A stretch of DNA of 8,918 bases from Candidatus Hermodarchaeota archaeon. GTDB lineage: Archaea > Asgardarchaeota > Hermodarchaeia > Hermodarchaeales > Hermodarchaeaceae. The position numbers were made by a program, and so were the translations under genes. The DNA is taken from the NCBI GenBank assembly GCA_016840185.1, contig JAEOSV010000165.1, positions 1 through 8,918 of the forward strand, written 5' to 3'. Under the pieces are notes generated by a model. The model ran no database searches and was not told the DNA's origin. It worked only from the letters and a program-made list of their open reading frames with translations. Positions 1-6,504 of this stretch are shown here, piece after piece (the first letter of the stretch is position 1; each line of letters starts with the position of its first letter).

Positions 1-819
1 CAAGCCACCGGCTGCCTCGAAGTCGCCTCCACCATCTACCCCTACACCGCATGGCGCGTCCCTTGGATGCACAGCCTCTTCGAAAACGCCCCCGCTAATG
101 CCAGCGGCATCGAAGCTGCCTACAAAGCTCGTAAACGCCAAGGTCTCGAAGATGATATCCCCGATTTACTCGTGATTAGTGGTGATGGCAGTGGATTCGA
201 TATTGGTGTGCAAGCTGCGAGTGGTGCTATCGAACGCCGACACAATTTCCTTTACATCATCTACGACAACCAAGCATACCAGAATACCGGAATACAACGA
301 TCCGGTGCCACGCCGAAATATGCGTGGACGACCACGAGCCAAGTTGGGACAGCTGTTCCTGGTAAGCCGCTTTGGAAGAAGCCCATCGCATTGGTCTATG
401 CTGCGCACGATCCCGAATACTGTGCGACTGCTTCGGTGTACCATTGGCGTGACTTCATGATGAAAGTTCGCAAGGGTATGGAAAAGAAGGGTCCAGCAGT
501 GATTCATGTATTAGCGCCGTGTCATCGGAACTGGCGCTATCCTGAAGAATTAGGAATGAAAATGGCGAAGCTCGCGGTAGAAACTTGTTTCCATCCCCTG
601 TGGGAGTATGATGGGGAAACCCGCACCTATTCCATGTCTTCACCAAGCAAGCGTTACATCAAAGACCCCTCGAAGAAGAAACCGGTTGAAGAGTGGTTGG
701 AGCCACAGGGTCGTTTCCGACACTTATTCCGTCCGAAGCGTTGTGATGATATGATTCAGGACTTTCAGAATCTTGTAGACGAGGATTGGGAATTCGTTAA
801 GCGGTTAACAGAAATGTAA
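1..819 (+). CDS. porB: Pyruvate:ferredoxin oxidoreductase, beta subunit (5'-truncated by window edge)
   Basis: The frame is open from base 1 and gives 272 visible residues, so the start lies outside the window; PorB proteins are usually about 300-330 residues. The beta subunit binds thiamine diphosphate and one 4Fe-4S cluster, and with the alpha, gamma and delta subunits converts pyruvate + CoA to acetyl-CoA + CO2, reducing ferredoxin in the cytoplasm. Visible family marks are ATGCLEV at residues 3-9 (cluster Cys6), PWMHSLFENA at 21-30, the ThDP/Mg motif starting GDG at 61-63 and running to YDNQAYQNTG at about 88-97, and APCHRNW at 172-178, whose Cys174 is the expected last cluster ligand. 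The N-terminal CxxC pair should lie upstream. The C-terminal GRFRHLF is also typical. Other 2-oxoacid oxidoreductases (VorB-like) are close relatives, so the substrate is less certain than the family. The first ~50 codons are strongly C-ending, unlike the rest. Confidence 0.9.
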   Translation, partial: QATGCLEVASTIYPYTAWRVPWMHSLFENAPANASGIEAAYKARKRQGLEDDIPDLLVISGDGSGFDIGVQAASGAIERRHNFLYIIYDNQAYQNTGIQRSGATPKYAWTTTSQVGTAVPGKPLWKKPIALVYAAHDPEYCATASVYHWRDFMMKVRKGMEKKGPAVIHVLAPCHRNWRYPEELGMKMAKLAVETCFHPLWEYDGETRTYSMSSPSKRYIKDPSKKKPVEEWLEPQGRFRHLFRPKRCDDMIQDFQNLVDEDWEFVKRLTEM

Positions 820-845
820 TCTGATTGGATAATCTTAGCTTACCT

Positions 846-850
846 AGGAT
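846..850 (+). promoter_or_regulatory. Weak Shine-Dalgarno motif fixing the start of the GNAT gene
   Basis: AGGAT lies 10 nt upstream of the ATG at 861, whereas the in-frame TTG at 825 has no purine-rich motif ahead of it. This supports the shorter protein. The match to the anti-SD sequence is only partial. Confidence 0.35.
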
Positions 851-860
851 AACATCGACG

Positions 861-1739
861 ATGCTCATTCGATCTTTTCAACCATCCGATAAAGCTGCGC
901 TCCTCGAAATCTCAAGGCGTACTTGGGGTGGACATGATCAGCTTCCTCATGAACTCGATGAACTATACGCCAATCCCAACTCATACCTCTTCGTAATGGA
1001 ATACAAAGAGCGTGTCGTGGCGTTCGCGAATCTCAATGTCATCGATGAGGGAAAAACGGGGTGGCTGGAACATATGCGAGTGCACTGGCGATACCGGAAA
1101 CGAGGATTTGCTTGGACAATGACGCAAGCCCTCATCTCTAGGGCAGAAACCTTGGGTGTCGAACGGTTGCGACTATCGTCGACCATAGAAAACGAAGCGA
1201 CCCACAAGATTGCCACCCGCATTGGAATGCGCCAAGTCCTGAAGATGAAGCTTTTCTGGAAAGGTGGCTTCCGGGGAATCCGCTGGAAGGATGACTCTGT
1301 TCCCGTTGTTCCATGCACTGCCGATGAAGCTTACGCCATCTGCGATACTCATACGTTACTAATCCCGGAAGGTATCATCACTTACTATTGGCATGCGTAT
1401 GATTTCACGAAGGCTCTTTTTGACTCGATTGGGGAACGATTTCAGTTCTGGAAAGCCGAAAAAACCGAAGAGATTCGGGGGTTAGCCTTCGGGTATCAAC
1501 GGACCTTTCAAGGGGCACCGTTGTGGTGTTCAACCATATATGCATTAGATCAACCTGCTTTCTATTCAGCGCTTTCTCATCAGCTTCTAACCGCAAAGAC
1601 GATCCAGGCTGAGGGGGTACTCTGTTTTCATTCATTTCCGTTTCAAGCCGCTCATGAAATTCCAGGACTAAAACAGAATACATTTTCGACTGAACTAGTC
1701 CTCTTTGAGAAACAGTCCCCATTTTACAGTTCTGAATGA
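861..1739 (+). CDS. GNAT-family N-acetyltransferase with a C-terminal, probably degenerate second GNAT domain
   Basis: This is a 292-residue protein if started at ATG 861. That start places MLIRSFQPSDKAALLEI at the N-terminus, the usual opening of a GNAT fold; an in-frame TTG at 825 would add 12 residues without a binding site. GNAT enzymes move the acetyl group of acetyl-CoA to an amine of a small molecule or protein. Motif A is visible at about residues 74-88, with the pyrophosphate-binding R-K-R-G-F-A at 79-84, and motif B follows (IENEATHKIATRIGM, 109-123). A second part (about 150-292) has no clear acetyl-CoA motif, but ends in a pattern common to the last strands of GNAT domains (ELVLFEK), so it may be an inactive second copy. 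The gene follows porB after 41 nt and could be cotranscribed. Nothing in the sequence tells the acceptor substrate. Confidence 0.82.
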   Translation: MLIRSFQPSDKAALLEISRRTWGGHDQLPHELDELYANPNSYLFVMEYKERVVAFANLNVIDEGKTGWLEHMRVHWRYRKRGFAWTMTQALISRAETLGVERLRLSSTIENEATHKIATRIGMRQVLKMKLFWKGGFRGIRWKDDSVPVVPCTADEAYAICDTHTLLIPEGIITYYWHAYDFTKALFDSIGERFQFWKAEKTEEIRGLAFGYQRTFQGAPLWCSTIYALDQPAFYSALSHQLLTAKTIQAEGVLCFHSFPFQAAHEIPGLKQNTFSTELVLFEKQSPFYSSE

Positions 1740-1801
1740 GGGGTCCCTTTCCAATAACTAAAAAGGTTGAATTCTTTACAATTTCATAGAACTTGTTTAT
1801 T

Positions 1802-1808
1802 GGAGATG
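1802..1808 (+). promoter_or_regulatory. Shine-Dalgarno site of the zinc-ribbon membrane protein gene
   Basis: GGAGATG ends 8 nt before the ATG at 1817 and closely resembles the archaeal consensus GGAGGTG. It supports this start. Confidence 0.6.
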
Positions 1809-1816
1809 TAAAGTGA

Positions 1817-2293
1817 ATGGGTGATATTGAAACAGCATCAACACTCGCGTTAGTAGCTGGGATTCTGCAAATCGTCTTTAGCCTGATTTTCATTGCTATG
1901 GGTGGATTCATGGTTCTACTCTTTCTACCATTAATGATGGATCCTTTCCTCATGGGAATCATGGGTGCATTCGTGATTGCCTTTCTGTTCTATCCGGTAA
2001 TGGGTGTCATTGGGCTAATCTTTGCCGTATTATGGCTTAACTGGCGACAATTTCCCAGCGAACACAAAACTGGGTTAATCGTCACAGGGATAATTTCCCT
2101 GATTACTGTTGGCTTCATTCCTGGGCTCTTGGCATTAATCGCTGGAGTAATCGCACCATCATTATCTAAACACCGTGGATTCGTCCCTCCAAAAACTTCG
2201 ACAGCGAAGATTATACGACGGTGTCCCAGTTGTGGGGCAGAAACTACTGGCGACGATGATCAATTTTGTTGGAGTTGCGGTGCTGCATTTTAA
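1817..2293 (+). CDS. Small multi-pass membrane protein with C-terminal zinc ribbon
   Basis: The protein has 158 residues. I do not recognise a named family. The first ~115 residues are strongly hydrophobic and hold about three to four membrane segments (roughly 9-40, 43-74 and 86-113; the first two stretches are long and may each be a hairpin). A short polar linker (114-134) leads to a C-terminal zinc ribbon, CPSCG at 136-140 and CWSCG at 151-155, four cysteines spaced to bind one Zn2+. Membrane proteins with a terminal zinc ribbon are common in archaea and are mostly uncharacterised; the ribbon probably faces the cytoplasm and may bind protein or nucleic acid. The gene lies 77 nt after the acetyltransferase and 122 nt before the MFS gene on the same strand. 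A short T-rich run (2302-2306) just after the stop may help end transcription, but no hairpin accompanies it. Confidence 0.75.
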   Translation: MGDIETASTLALVAGILQIVFSLIFIAMGGFMVLLFLPLMMDPFLMGIMGAFVIAFLFYPVMGVIGLIFAVLWLNWRQFPSEHKTGLIVTGIISLITVGFIPGLLALIAGVIAPSLSKHRGFVPPKTSTAKIIRRCPSCGAETTGDDDQFCWSCGAAF

Positions 2294-2368
2294 CAAAAAA
2301 GAAATTTTTACTAATTCCTCGTCCGCTGAAATGACTGAAGATGCCCTCAGCACCGGGCTACATACGGT

Positions 2369-2378
2369 CTTAAATAAC
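2369..2378 (+). promoter_or_regulatory. Candidate archaeal TATA box upstream of the MFS gene
   Basis: CTTAAATAAC lies 38-47 nt upstream of the MFS start codon. An archaeal TATA box sits about 25 nt before the transcription start, which would give a short leader of about 15 nt that still includes the GAGGG at 2404-2408. Position and composition are the only evidence; no purine-rich BRE is clear. Confidence 0.35.
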
Positions 2379-2415
2379 AAGACACGGCAAAGAATGAGGT
2401 TACGAGGGACCTGAA

Positions 2416-3648
2416 ATGGCAGAAATGAAACGTTCTGGCAAATACCTGATCTTCCTCATCCTGTTCATGGGTCTTGTGGGTCAGATGGATGTCTGGCTCT
2501 CACTCATCGAAAGCTACGCTGCACCATACATACTCGCAGAAGCTGGTATAGCTGCTACGCCATGGATTTTTGGCTTTTGGCAAGGCGTCTTTGGCGTTAT
2601 CGTGTTTCTAGTGTTTTTCATTGGATGGTTCTCTGACTCCTTTGGACGAAAAATCGGAATCGTTGCACTAATTCTAGTCATGGGCATTCCAGCAGGATTA
2701 ATTCTCCTAGTCCCGGCTATCTCGAATTTCACAAACTTCCTCATCTTCATCCTCCTATATTCCGTGACTATCATGGGAACGACGTCAAACCTCTGGGAAG
2801 TGCCAATCACCGAAGAATCCCCCGCAAAACGAAGGGGACTCTATGGAAGTCTCGCATTTCTACTCAGCGTCATCCCACTCTACGCCCTTGTAGGTTCCAG
2901 CATCATTGAAACAATGGGCTGGCGAATGGGCTACGGCGTCATGGCCATCCTCATGATCATCCTTCTCGTCTTCTGGATTTTCATGAAGGAGACCGCACGT
3001 TGGAAAGAGGTGAAAGAAGGACGCGGAGAGAAACGACTCGGTATCCTAGAAGCGATCCGATCACTAGGTCGCAGAGACCTCCTCTACGTCGGAGTCGCAT
3101 CACTAGTGTACCTCATGTGGACGATTTCCTTCAAACTCGGAACCACATGGTCTGGCGTCTTCTTCACAAGTTTTCTACCTGCTGCAACTTGGAGGACAAT
3201 CCTCACTATCGGCGGGATAATGCTCCCAATCAGTGCCATCGTCTCTGGTATCCTACTTGAACGAGTAGGACGCAACTACACACTTGTCTTTGGAACCATC
3301 GGCTCTATCGTTAGCTTCGTAGGTCTTGGGCTCACATTCCAACCCGCATTCTTCTGGGGTATCTACTTCTTCATGGCCATGGTCCTTGCATGGATCTATG
3401 TTTATGTTACCGAGATTTTCCCCACAAAAGTGCGTTCTTCCAGTGTTGGACTTGCCGTCACAGCGTCTCGACTAGGATATGTCCTTGCCCCTCTAATTGC
3501 TGCACTTCTGTTGCTTGCATTCCCGGGTAACTGGATGCTGTTCTGGATTATCGCAGGCTTGTTCATGATCTTCCCACTGCTTTCGTTCCTGACAAAGCCC
3601 TATGAAACGAAAGGGAAGGAACTTGAAACTATCGACGAAGAGAAGTAA
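2416..3648 (+). CDS. MFS transporter, sugar/metabolite porter type
   Basis: This is a 410-residue integral membrane protein with about twelve hydrophobic helices in two halves, separated by a charged cytoplasmic loop at about 191-220, the standard MFS layout and length. The loop 2-3 signature (motif A) is visible at 70-80 (G-W-F-S-D-S-F-G-R-K), and the matching C-terminal-half motif at 278-287 (GILLERVGRN). EESPAKRRG at 133-141 and EIFPTKVR at 333-340 are the two E-x-x-P-x-x-x-R elements of the sugar porter and related organic-ion branches. The protein should carry a small solute across the cytoplasmic membrane, coupled to an ion gradient or as a uniporter; the substrate cannot be read from the sequence. 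GAGGG at 2404-2408, 7 nt before the ATG, supports the start. A candidate TATA box upstream and a hairpin terminator downstream suggest it is transcribed on its own. The last ~15 residues are an acidic/lysine-rich cytoplasmic tail. Confidence 0.88.
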   Translation: MAEMKRSGKYLIFLILFMGLVGQMDVWLSLIESYAAPYILAEAGIAATPWIFGFWQGVFGVIVFLVFFIGWFSDSFGRKIGIVALILVMGIPAGLILLVPAISNFTNFLIFILLYSVTIMGTTSNLWEVPITEESPAKRRGLYGSLAFLLSVIPLYALVGSSIIETMGWRMGYGVMAILMIILLVFWIFMKETARWKEVKEGRGEKRLGILEAIRSLGRRDLLYVGVASLVYLMWTISFKLGTTWSGVFFTSFLPAATWRTILTIGGIMLPISAIVSGILLERVGRNYTLVFGTIGSIVSFVGLGLTFQPAFFWGIYFFMAMVLAWIYVYVTEIFPTKVRSSSVGLAVTASRLGYVLAPLIAALLLLAFPGNWMLFWIIAGLFMIFPLLSFLTKPYETKGKELETIDEEK

Positions 3649-3668
3649 TTCTACTCAAGTGAACTATT

Positions 3669-3712
3669 GCCGGTTGAACATCCGGTTCACCGGCTCCCTT
3701 CTTTCTTTTTTT
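3669..3712 (+). terminator. Hairpin plus T-rich tract between convergent genes
   Basis: Arms at 3669-3679 (GCCGGTTGAAC) and 3685-3694 (GTTCACCGGC) pair over ten base pairs with one bulged T and a five-base loop. A pyrimidine run follows, ending in a seven-T stretch (3706-3712). It lies 20 nt after the MFS stop and is oriented to stop plus-strand transcription. On the minus strand the hairpin also lies beyond the NIF3-like gene but lacks a following T-tract, so it would act less well in that direction. Confidence 0.7.
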
Positions 3713-3746
3713 CAAATTCAATCCTGTAACTGTAAGGCTGAATGTG

Positions 3747-4700
3747 TTAGGATCGTTTGTGTCTGAAGAAACCCGAGCACGCATAAGGCTTGACACCTTT
3801 ATTCTCCAACTCATCAAGAATCAGGTTCATTCCGATTGAGTCAGAGCTATCGTGTCCTGCGATTACGACGTAAATTCCTTCTTTCTCAGTTTCTTTCTTA
3901 AGCGCCTCTGTCCAATGCATCGTCACGATGGTGCTTACACCGGCACGAGCGAGTTTTTGAACCGATTCAGGTCCTGGGCTAGTACCGCCGGTGAAAAACA
4001 CAAATTTCTCACCGACACTACCCTCGGAACTACCAACGAGTATTTCCGGGCCCGCCCCGACTTTCTCAGCTTCTTGATATTCAGGAATTTCAAGAAGGGT
4101 CTCCACTAAATCTCCCAAGGTGAAGGGATCTTTGTCTTTGAGAAAGTTGGTCAAGTATTGGTAGCCTATAGAATCTGCGGGTGTGTGAGCGCACATAAAG
4201 GGCATATCGATTAGACGGGCTGCATCGATGGTTTGGGTGTGGTTTCGTGCCTTTGTAGCCCAGTGAACCTCTTTGAGTCGTTTTGCCATAGCTGATTCAG
4301 CTTGGGCGATGGGTACTCCGACTTGAGCCCAGTGTTCAGGTTGGAGGCGCATGACAAAGTCTAATCGTGATGTACCGATTCCATGCGGGTGGTGTGCTAA
4401 GACTAGGTCGATTTGTTGCCCTTTATCACCTAAACGATCCGCAAGCACGATTTCCCCAGGCGTAATATCGATTCCCGCAAGGAGGCTCTTGATTTCTCGT
4501 TCAGGCTCACCATAGAGTAATCGGCAATCGGTGTAGGGATTCCAGGTGACATCCGAGTCAGCAAGTTCTTTTTTCTTGCCTTCGAGTTTCTCGAGTTTCT
4601 TTTTGGATGTCTCAAGGACTTTCTTGACTTTCTTTTCGCCACGGGGATCCGCCTTTATCCCCATGTCGACAATCATGTGGTAGATGTCTCCGAGCTTCAT
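3747..4700 (-). CDS. NIF3/DUF34-family metal-binding protein
   Basis: This is a 317-residue protein from ATG 4700. The N-terminus there (MKLGDIYHMIVDMGIKADPRG... pattern) resembles archaeal and thermophile members of this NIF3-like subfamily. An in-frame GTG at 4757 would add 19 residues; neither start has a clear ribosome-binding site, so the start is uncertain. NIF3 proteins hold two metal ions. The visible ligand candidates are H103-H104 (LAHHPHG), D176 in HTPAD (canonical HTxxD), and H283 with D287 in GHDSSD, where the canonical family has Glu four residues after His. Residues 22-47 form a lysine/glutamate-rich helix. The HHP-to-HTPAD distance is about 70 residues, longer than in short bacterial NIF3 (about 38), implying an insertion. 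The biochemical role of the family is unsettled, and the old label GTP cyclohydrolase I type 2 is not reliable. It follows the HD-domain gene on the same strand. Confidence 0.82.
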   Translation of the reverse strand: MKLGDIYHMIVDMGIKADPRGEKKVKKVLETSKKKLEKLEGKKKELADSDVTWNPYTDCRLLYGEPEREIKSLLAGIDITPGEIVLADRLGDKGQQIDLVLAHHPHGIGTSRLDFVMRLQPEHWAQVGVPIAQAESAMAKRLKEVHWATKARNHTQTIDAARLIDMPFMCAHTPADSIGYQYLTNFLKDKDPFTLGDLVETLLEIPEYQEAEKVGAGPEILVGSSEGSVGEKFVFFTGGTSPGPESVQKLARAGVSTIVTMHWTEALKKETEKEGIYVVIAGHDSSDSIGMNLILDELENKGVKPYACSGFFRHKRS

Positions 4701-4789
4701 GGGTATGGCTAAACTCTTGGTTTGTTTCAATGTTTCGGATGCAAAAAATCTTGCCACTGAATCAGGTCTTGGGTCTCAGGTCAATTGAA

Positions 4790-5380
4790 TCACTCTTTGA
4801 GAATTCCTTTCTTCACGGCATCATCAAGAAGATCTTGTGTGTATTCCCATAGTGAACTGGAACCTGTGCCCATATGTTTCTTGGTGTCAATAACCTGTGG
4901 TTTGATGATACTATGGATTCGCCATGAACAACCACCATTCAGATATGCGAGGAAAAGTGGTTGCATCGAATCAATGGTTCGCGCATACTGCGCTTCGGGA
5001 GTTGTTTGTGCTTCATATTCTTCCCAGAGCGACATAAACTCATTTCGTTGATCTGGTGGAAGTAATCCGAAGAGTCGGTGTGCGGCTTTAATTTCTCGGT
5101 CGGATTGGTCTTTAGCTTGGTCTTTATCGTAAATGAACGTGTCTCCTGCATCGATCTCTACCACATCGTGTATGAGTAGCATTTTCACGACTCTGAGTAT
5201 GTCGATTGATTCGTTAGCATATTCGCTTAGTAAAATGGCCATGAGGGCAATATGCCATGAGTGTTCGGCATCGGTTTCTTTGCGGCTGGCATCAATAAGC
5301 CATGATTCACGAATTACTTGTTTCAGTTTATCGATTTCGGCGATGAATTTCATTTGTTGGGAAAGGCGAACGGAATCCAT
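4790..5380 (-). CDS. HD-domain phosphohydrolase, YfbR/HDDC2-like (probable nucleotidase)
   Basis: The protein has 196 residues, a normal length for this family. The metal-binding HD signature is complete: H40 (AEHSW), H71-D72 with E75 and D80 (HDVVEIDAGD), and D137 in ARTIDSMQPLF. The spacing from the HD pair to the Glu (+3) and Asp (+8) matches the pattern of YfbR-type 5'-deoxynucleotidases, and R33 sits just before the first His. Such enzymes dephosphorylate 5'-(deoxy)nucleoside monophosphates in the cytoplasm; the specificity here is inferred, not shown. The start at ATG 5380 has no visible Shine-Dalgarno motif, and Met10 (5353) is an alternative that keeps the whole domain. The gene is 52 nt downstream of the membrane-protein gene. 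The NIF3-like gene follows after 32 or 89 nt depending on its start, so the pair could be cotranscribed. Confidence 0.85.
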   Translation of the reverse strand: MDSVRLSQQMKFIAEIDKLKQVIRESWLIDASRKETDAEHSWHIALMAILLSEYANESIDILRVVKMLLIHDVVEIDAGDTFIYDKDQAKDQSDREIKAAHRLFGLLPPDQRNEFMSLWEEYEAQTTPEAQYARTIDSMQPLFLAYLNGGCSWRIHSIIKPQVIDTKKHMGTGSSSLWEYTQDLLDDAVKKGILKE

Positions 5381-5420
5381 GCAGAGTAGTGTATCTAAGT
5401 TGCATTTGGCTTTGCCGGAC

Positions 5421-5432
5421 GCTTAAAATTGT
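5421..5432 (-). promoter_or_regulatory. Possible TATA-like element upstream of the HD-domain gene
   Basis: Read on the minus strand this is ACAATTTTAAGC, about 41-52 nt before the HD gene's ATG. It would fit an internal promoter giving a leader of about 20 nt. It touches the end of the upstream gene and rests on composition and position only. Confidence 0.22.
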
Positions 5433-6425
5433 TCAATCCTCATTGTTGCCTACGATGTAGGTTTCACTCGGTTCATCCGTTTTGTCTGTAATTACTTTGT
5501 CTAATGGTTCGGTGGGTTCGTCTGCTCCGAGAAATTCTGTGATGTCAACATCAACGATGCACATTTGTGAGAGCTCTTGGGTTCCTCGTAAATCCATATA
5601 AGCTCGGAGTTTCATTTGAAGTCCTGGTAAATAATGATCGTAGGCAAGGAGCATGAGTAGTGGCATATAGATGAAAATGAACGGGTTCAAGAGTGTGATT
5701 AACACAATAAACCACGCTGGTACCCACGGCCATGAAAATGCGGAAGCAGTGGCATAGATCAAACCAATGTAGAAGATGATTCCTCCGTAAAACATGATTA
5801 CAGATATTCCTGCATATCCTGCTAGTAAATATGTCAAGACACGTCCTGCGCTGAAGAGTTCTTGAGAGCCACTATGTGGTTGGCTGTGAAAGAGAATCTT
5901 GGTATCATCAATCAGCCATGATGATGGAAGAATCACACCGAGAGCGAAAAACACAATTGGGAAAATGACAGCTGCAACATTCCAGGCATTAACAACCATT
6001 GGAAGCATCGGATTCCATATAACGAAATACTGTCCGATATACGTTGAGACAGTCAGCGACAGGCCAAAACTCAAAAGTAAAGTGAAAATAGCCCGCCGGA
6101 ACACTGTGTAAAGCGGCGATGGTTTTTTCGTATCAACACCATAGTAATAATCCTCACTGCCCGGGTTGAGGATCCGGTTTAACGGTAAAACCAGCCAGCG
6201 CGGTGTAATCCCCGCCATGAGCATGTAGAAAGGAATTGCCAGTAATGGCAGAAGATAAAAAAGAATTAACCAATCAGTTACACCGCTTCCAACGATGATA
6301 GGAACGATATCGATATATCCATAGATAAGTAGAGGTAAGATGTAGTTGAGAATCGCCCAGATGACATCTAGGGAAATTACGACTACCATGACCAGAATTA
6401 CAACGTAGTAGGTCTTTCGTTCCAT
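5433..6425 (-). CDS. Six-helix membrane protein of unknown function
   Basis: The protein has 330 residues. I do not recognise a family. Hydrophobic segments lie at about 6-36, 50-72, 111-135, 142-166, 196-226 and 233-262, suggesting six passes. There is a ~38-residue polar loop (73-110, with a tyrosine run at 93-95), a shorter polar loop with His/Ser/Gln (167-195), and a soluble, acidic C-terminal tail of about 68 residues (263-330) that ends in Asp/Glu/Thr-rich sequence. No signal peptide cleavage site, zinc motif, Walker motif or transporter signature was seen. GGGGTG (6433-6438 on the other strand) ends 7 nt before the ATG and supports the start. The gene lies 79 nt downstream of saccharopine dehydrogenase and 52 nt upstream of the HD-domain gene on the same strand. 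A role in amino-acid transport would be a guess from context alone. Confidence 0.75.
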   Translation of the reverse strand: MERKTYYVVILVMVVVISLDVIWAILNYILPLLIYGYIDIVPIIVGSGVTDWLILFYLLPLLAIPFYMLMAGITPRWLVLPLNRILNPGSEDYYYGVDTKKPSPLYTVFRRAIFTLLLSFGLSLTVSTYIGQYFVIWNPMLPMVVNAWNVAAVIFPIVFFALGVILPSSWLIDDTKILFHSQPHSGSQELFSAGRVLTYLLAGYAGISVIMFYGGIIFYIGLIYATASAFSWPWVPAWFIVLITLLNPFIFIYMPLLMLLAYDHYLPGLQMKLRAYMDLRGTQELSQMCIVDVDITEFLGADEPTEPLDKVITDKTDEPSETYIVGNNED

Positions 6426-6432
6426 TCAATGG

Positions 6433-6438
6433 CACCCC
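6433..6438 (-). promoter_or_regulatory. Shine-Dalgarno site of the six-helix membrane protein gene
   Basis: On the minus strand this reads GGGGTG, 7 nt from the ATG at 6425. It is close to the archaeal consensus GGAGGTG with one mismatch. Confidence 0.55.
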
Positions 6439-6504
6439 AATTATCCCGTTATCTAGCAAGGTGCAGAAGCCTACTAAAAGGTTCTTGCGAGTTTGTGAGT
6501 AATA

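Noticed and set aside
166..507. Open frame of 113 codons antisense to porB
   Set aside because: It lies wholly over conserved porB sequence, and its translation has no recognisable motif; it is a by-product of codon use in porB.
825..860. TTG start adding 12 residues to the GNAT protein
   Set aside because: No ribosome-binding motif precedes it, and the added residues lie before the normal GNAT N-terminus; ATG 861 has AGGAT at good spacing.
1741..1800. AT-rich gap before the zinc-ribbon gene as a promoter
   Set aside because: TTTACAAT and TTTATTG are present but are poor TATA matches or lie too close to the start codon; not enough to call.
2343..2358. Short inverted repeat GCCC...GGGC after the zinc-ribbon gene
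   Set aside because: Only four base pairs with an eight-base loop and no T-tract directly after; too weak to call a terminator or operator.
2175..2414. 79-codon plus-strand frame spanning the end of the zinc-ribbon gene and the following gap
   Set aside because: Its first half overlaps the zinc ribbon in another frame, no SD precedes its ATG, and the peptide lacks domain character.
3852..4109. Plus-strand frame of 85 codons antisense to the NIF3-like gene
   Set aside because: It overlaps conserved NIF3 coding sequence on the other strand and has no initiation signal.
4577..4600. Tandem copy of TCGAGTTTC
   Set aside because: It lies inside the NIF3-like coding region and simply encodes the repeated Lys-Leu-Glu pattern of the charged helix.
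4701..4757. GTG start adding 19 residues to the NIF3-like protein
   Set aside because: There is no clear SD, and the subfamily pattern begins at the ATG at 4700. It is not fully excluded, so it is noted in the gene entry.
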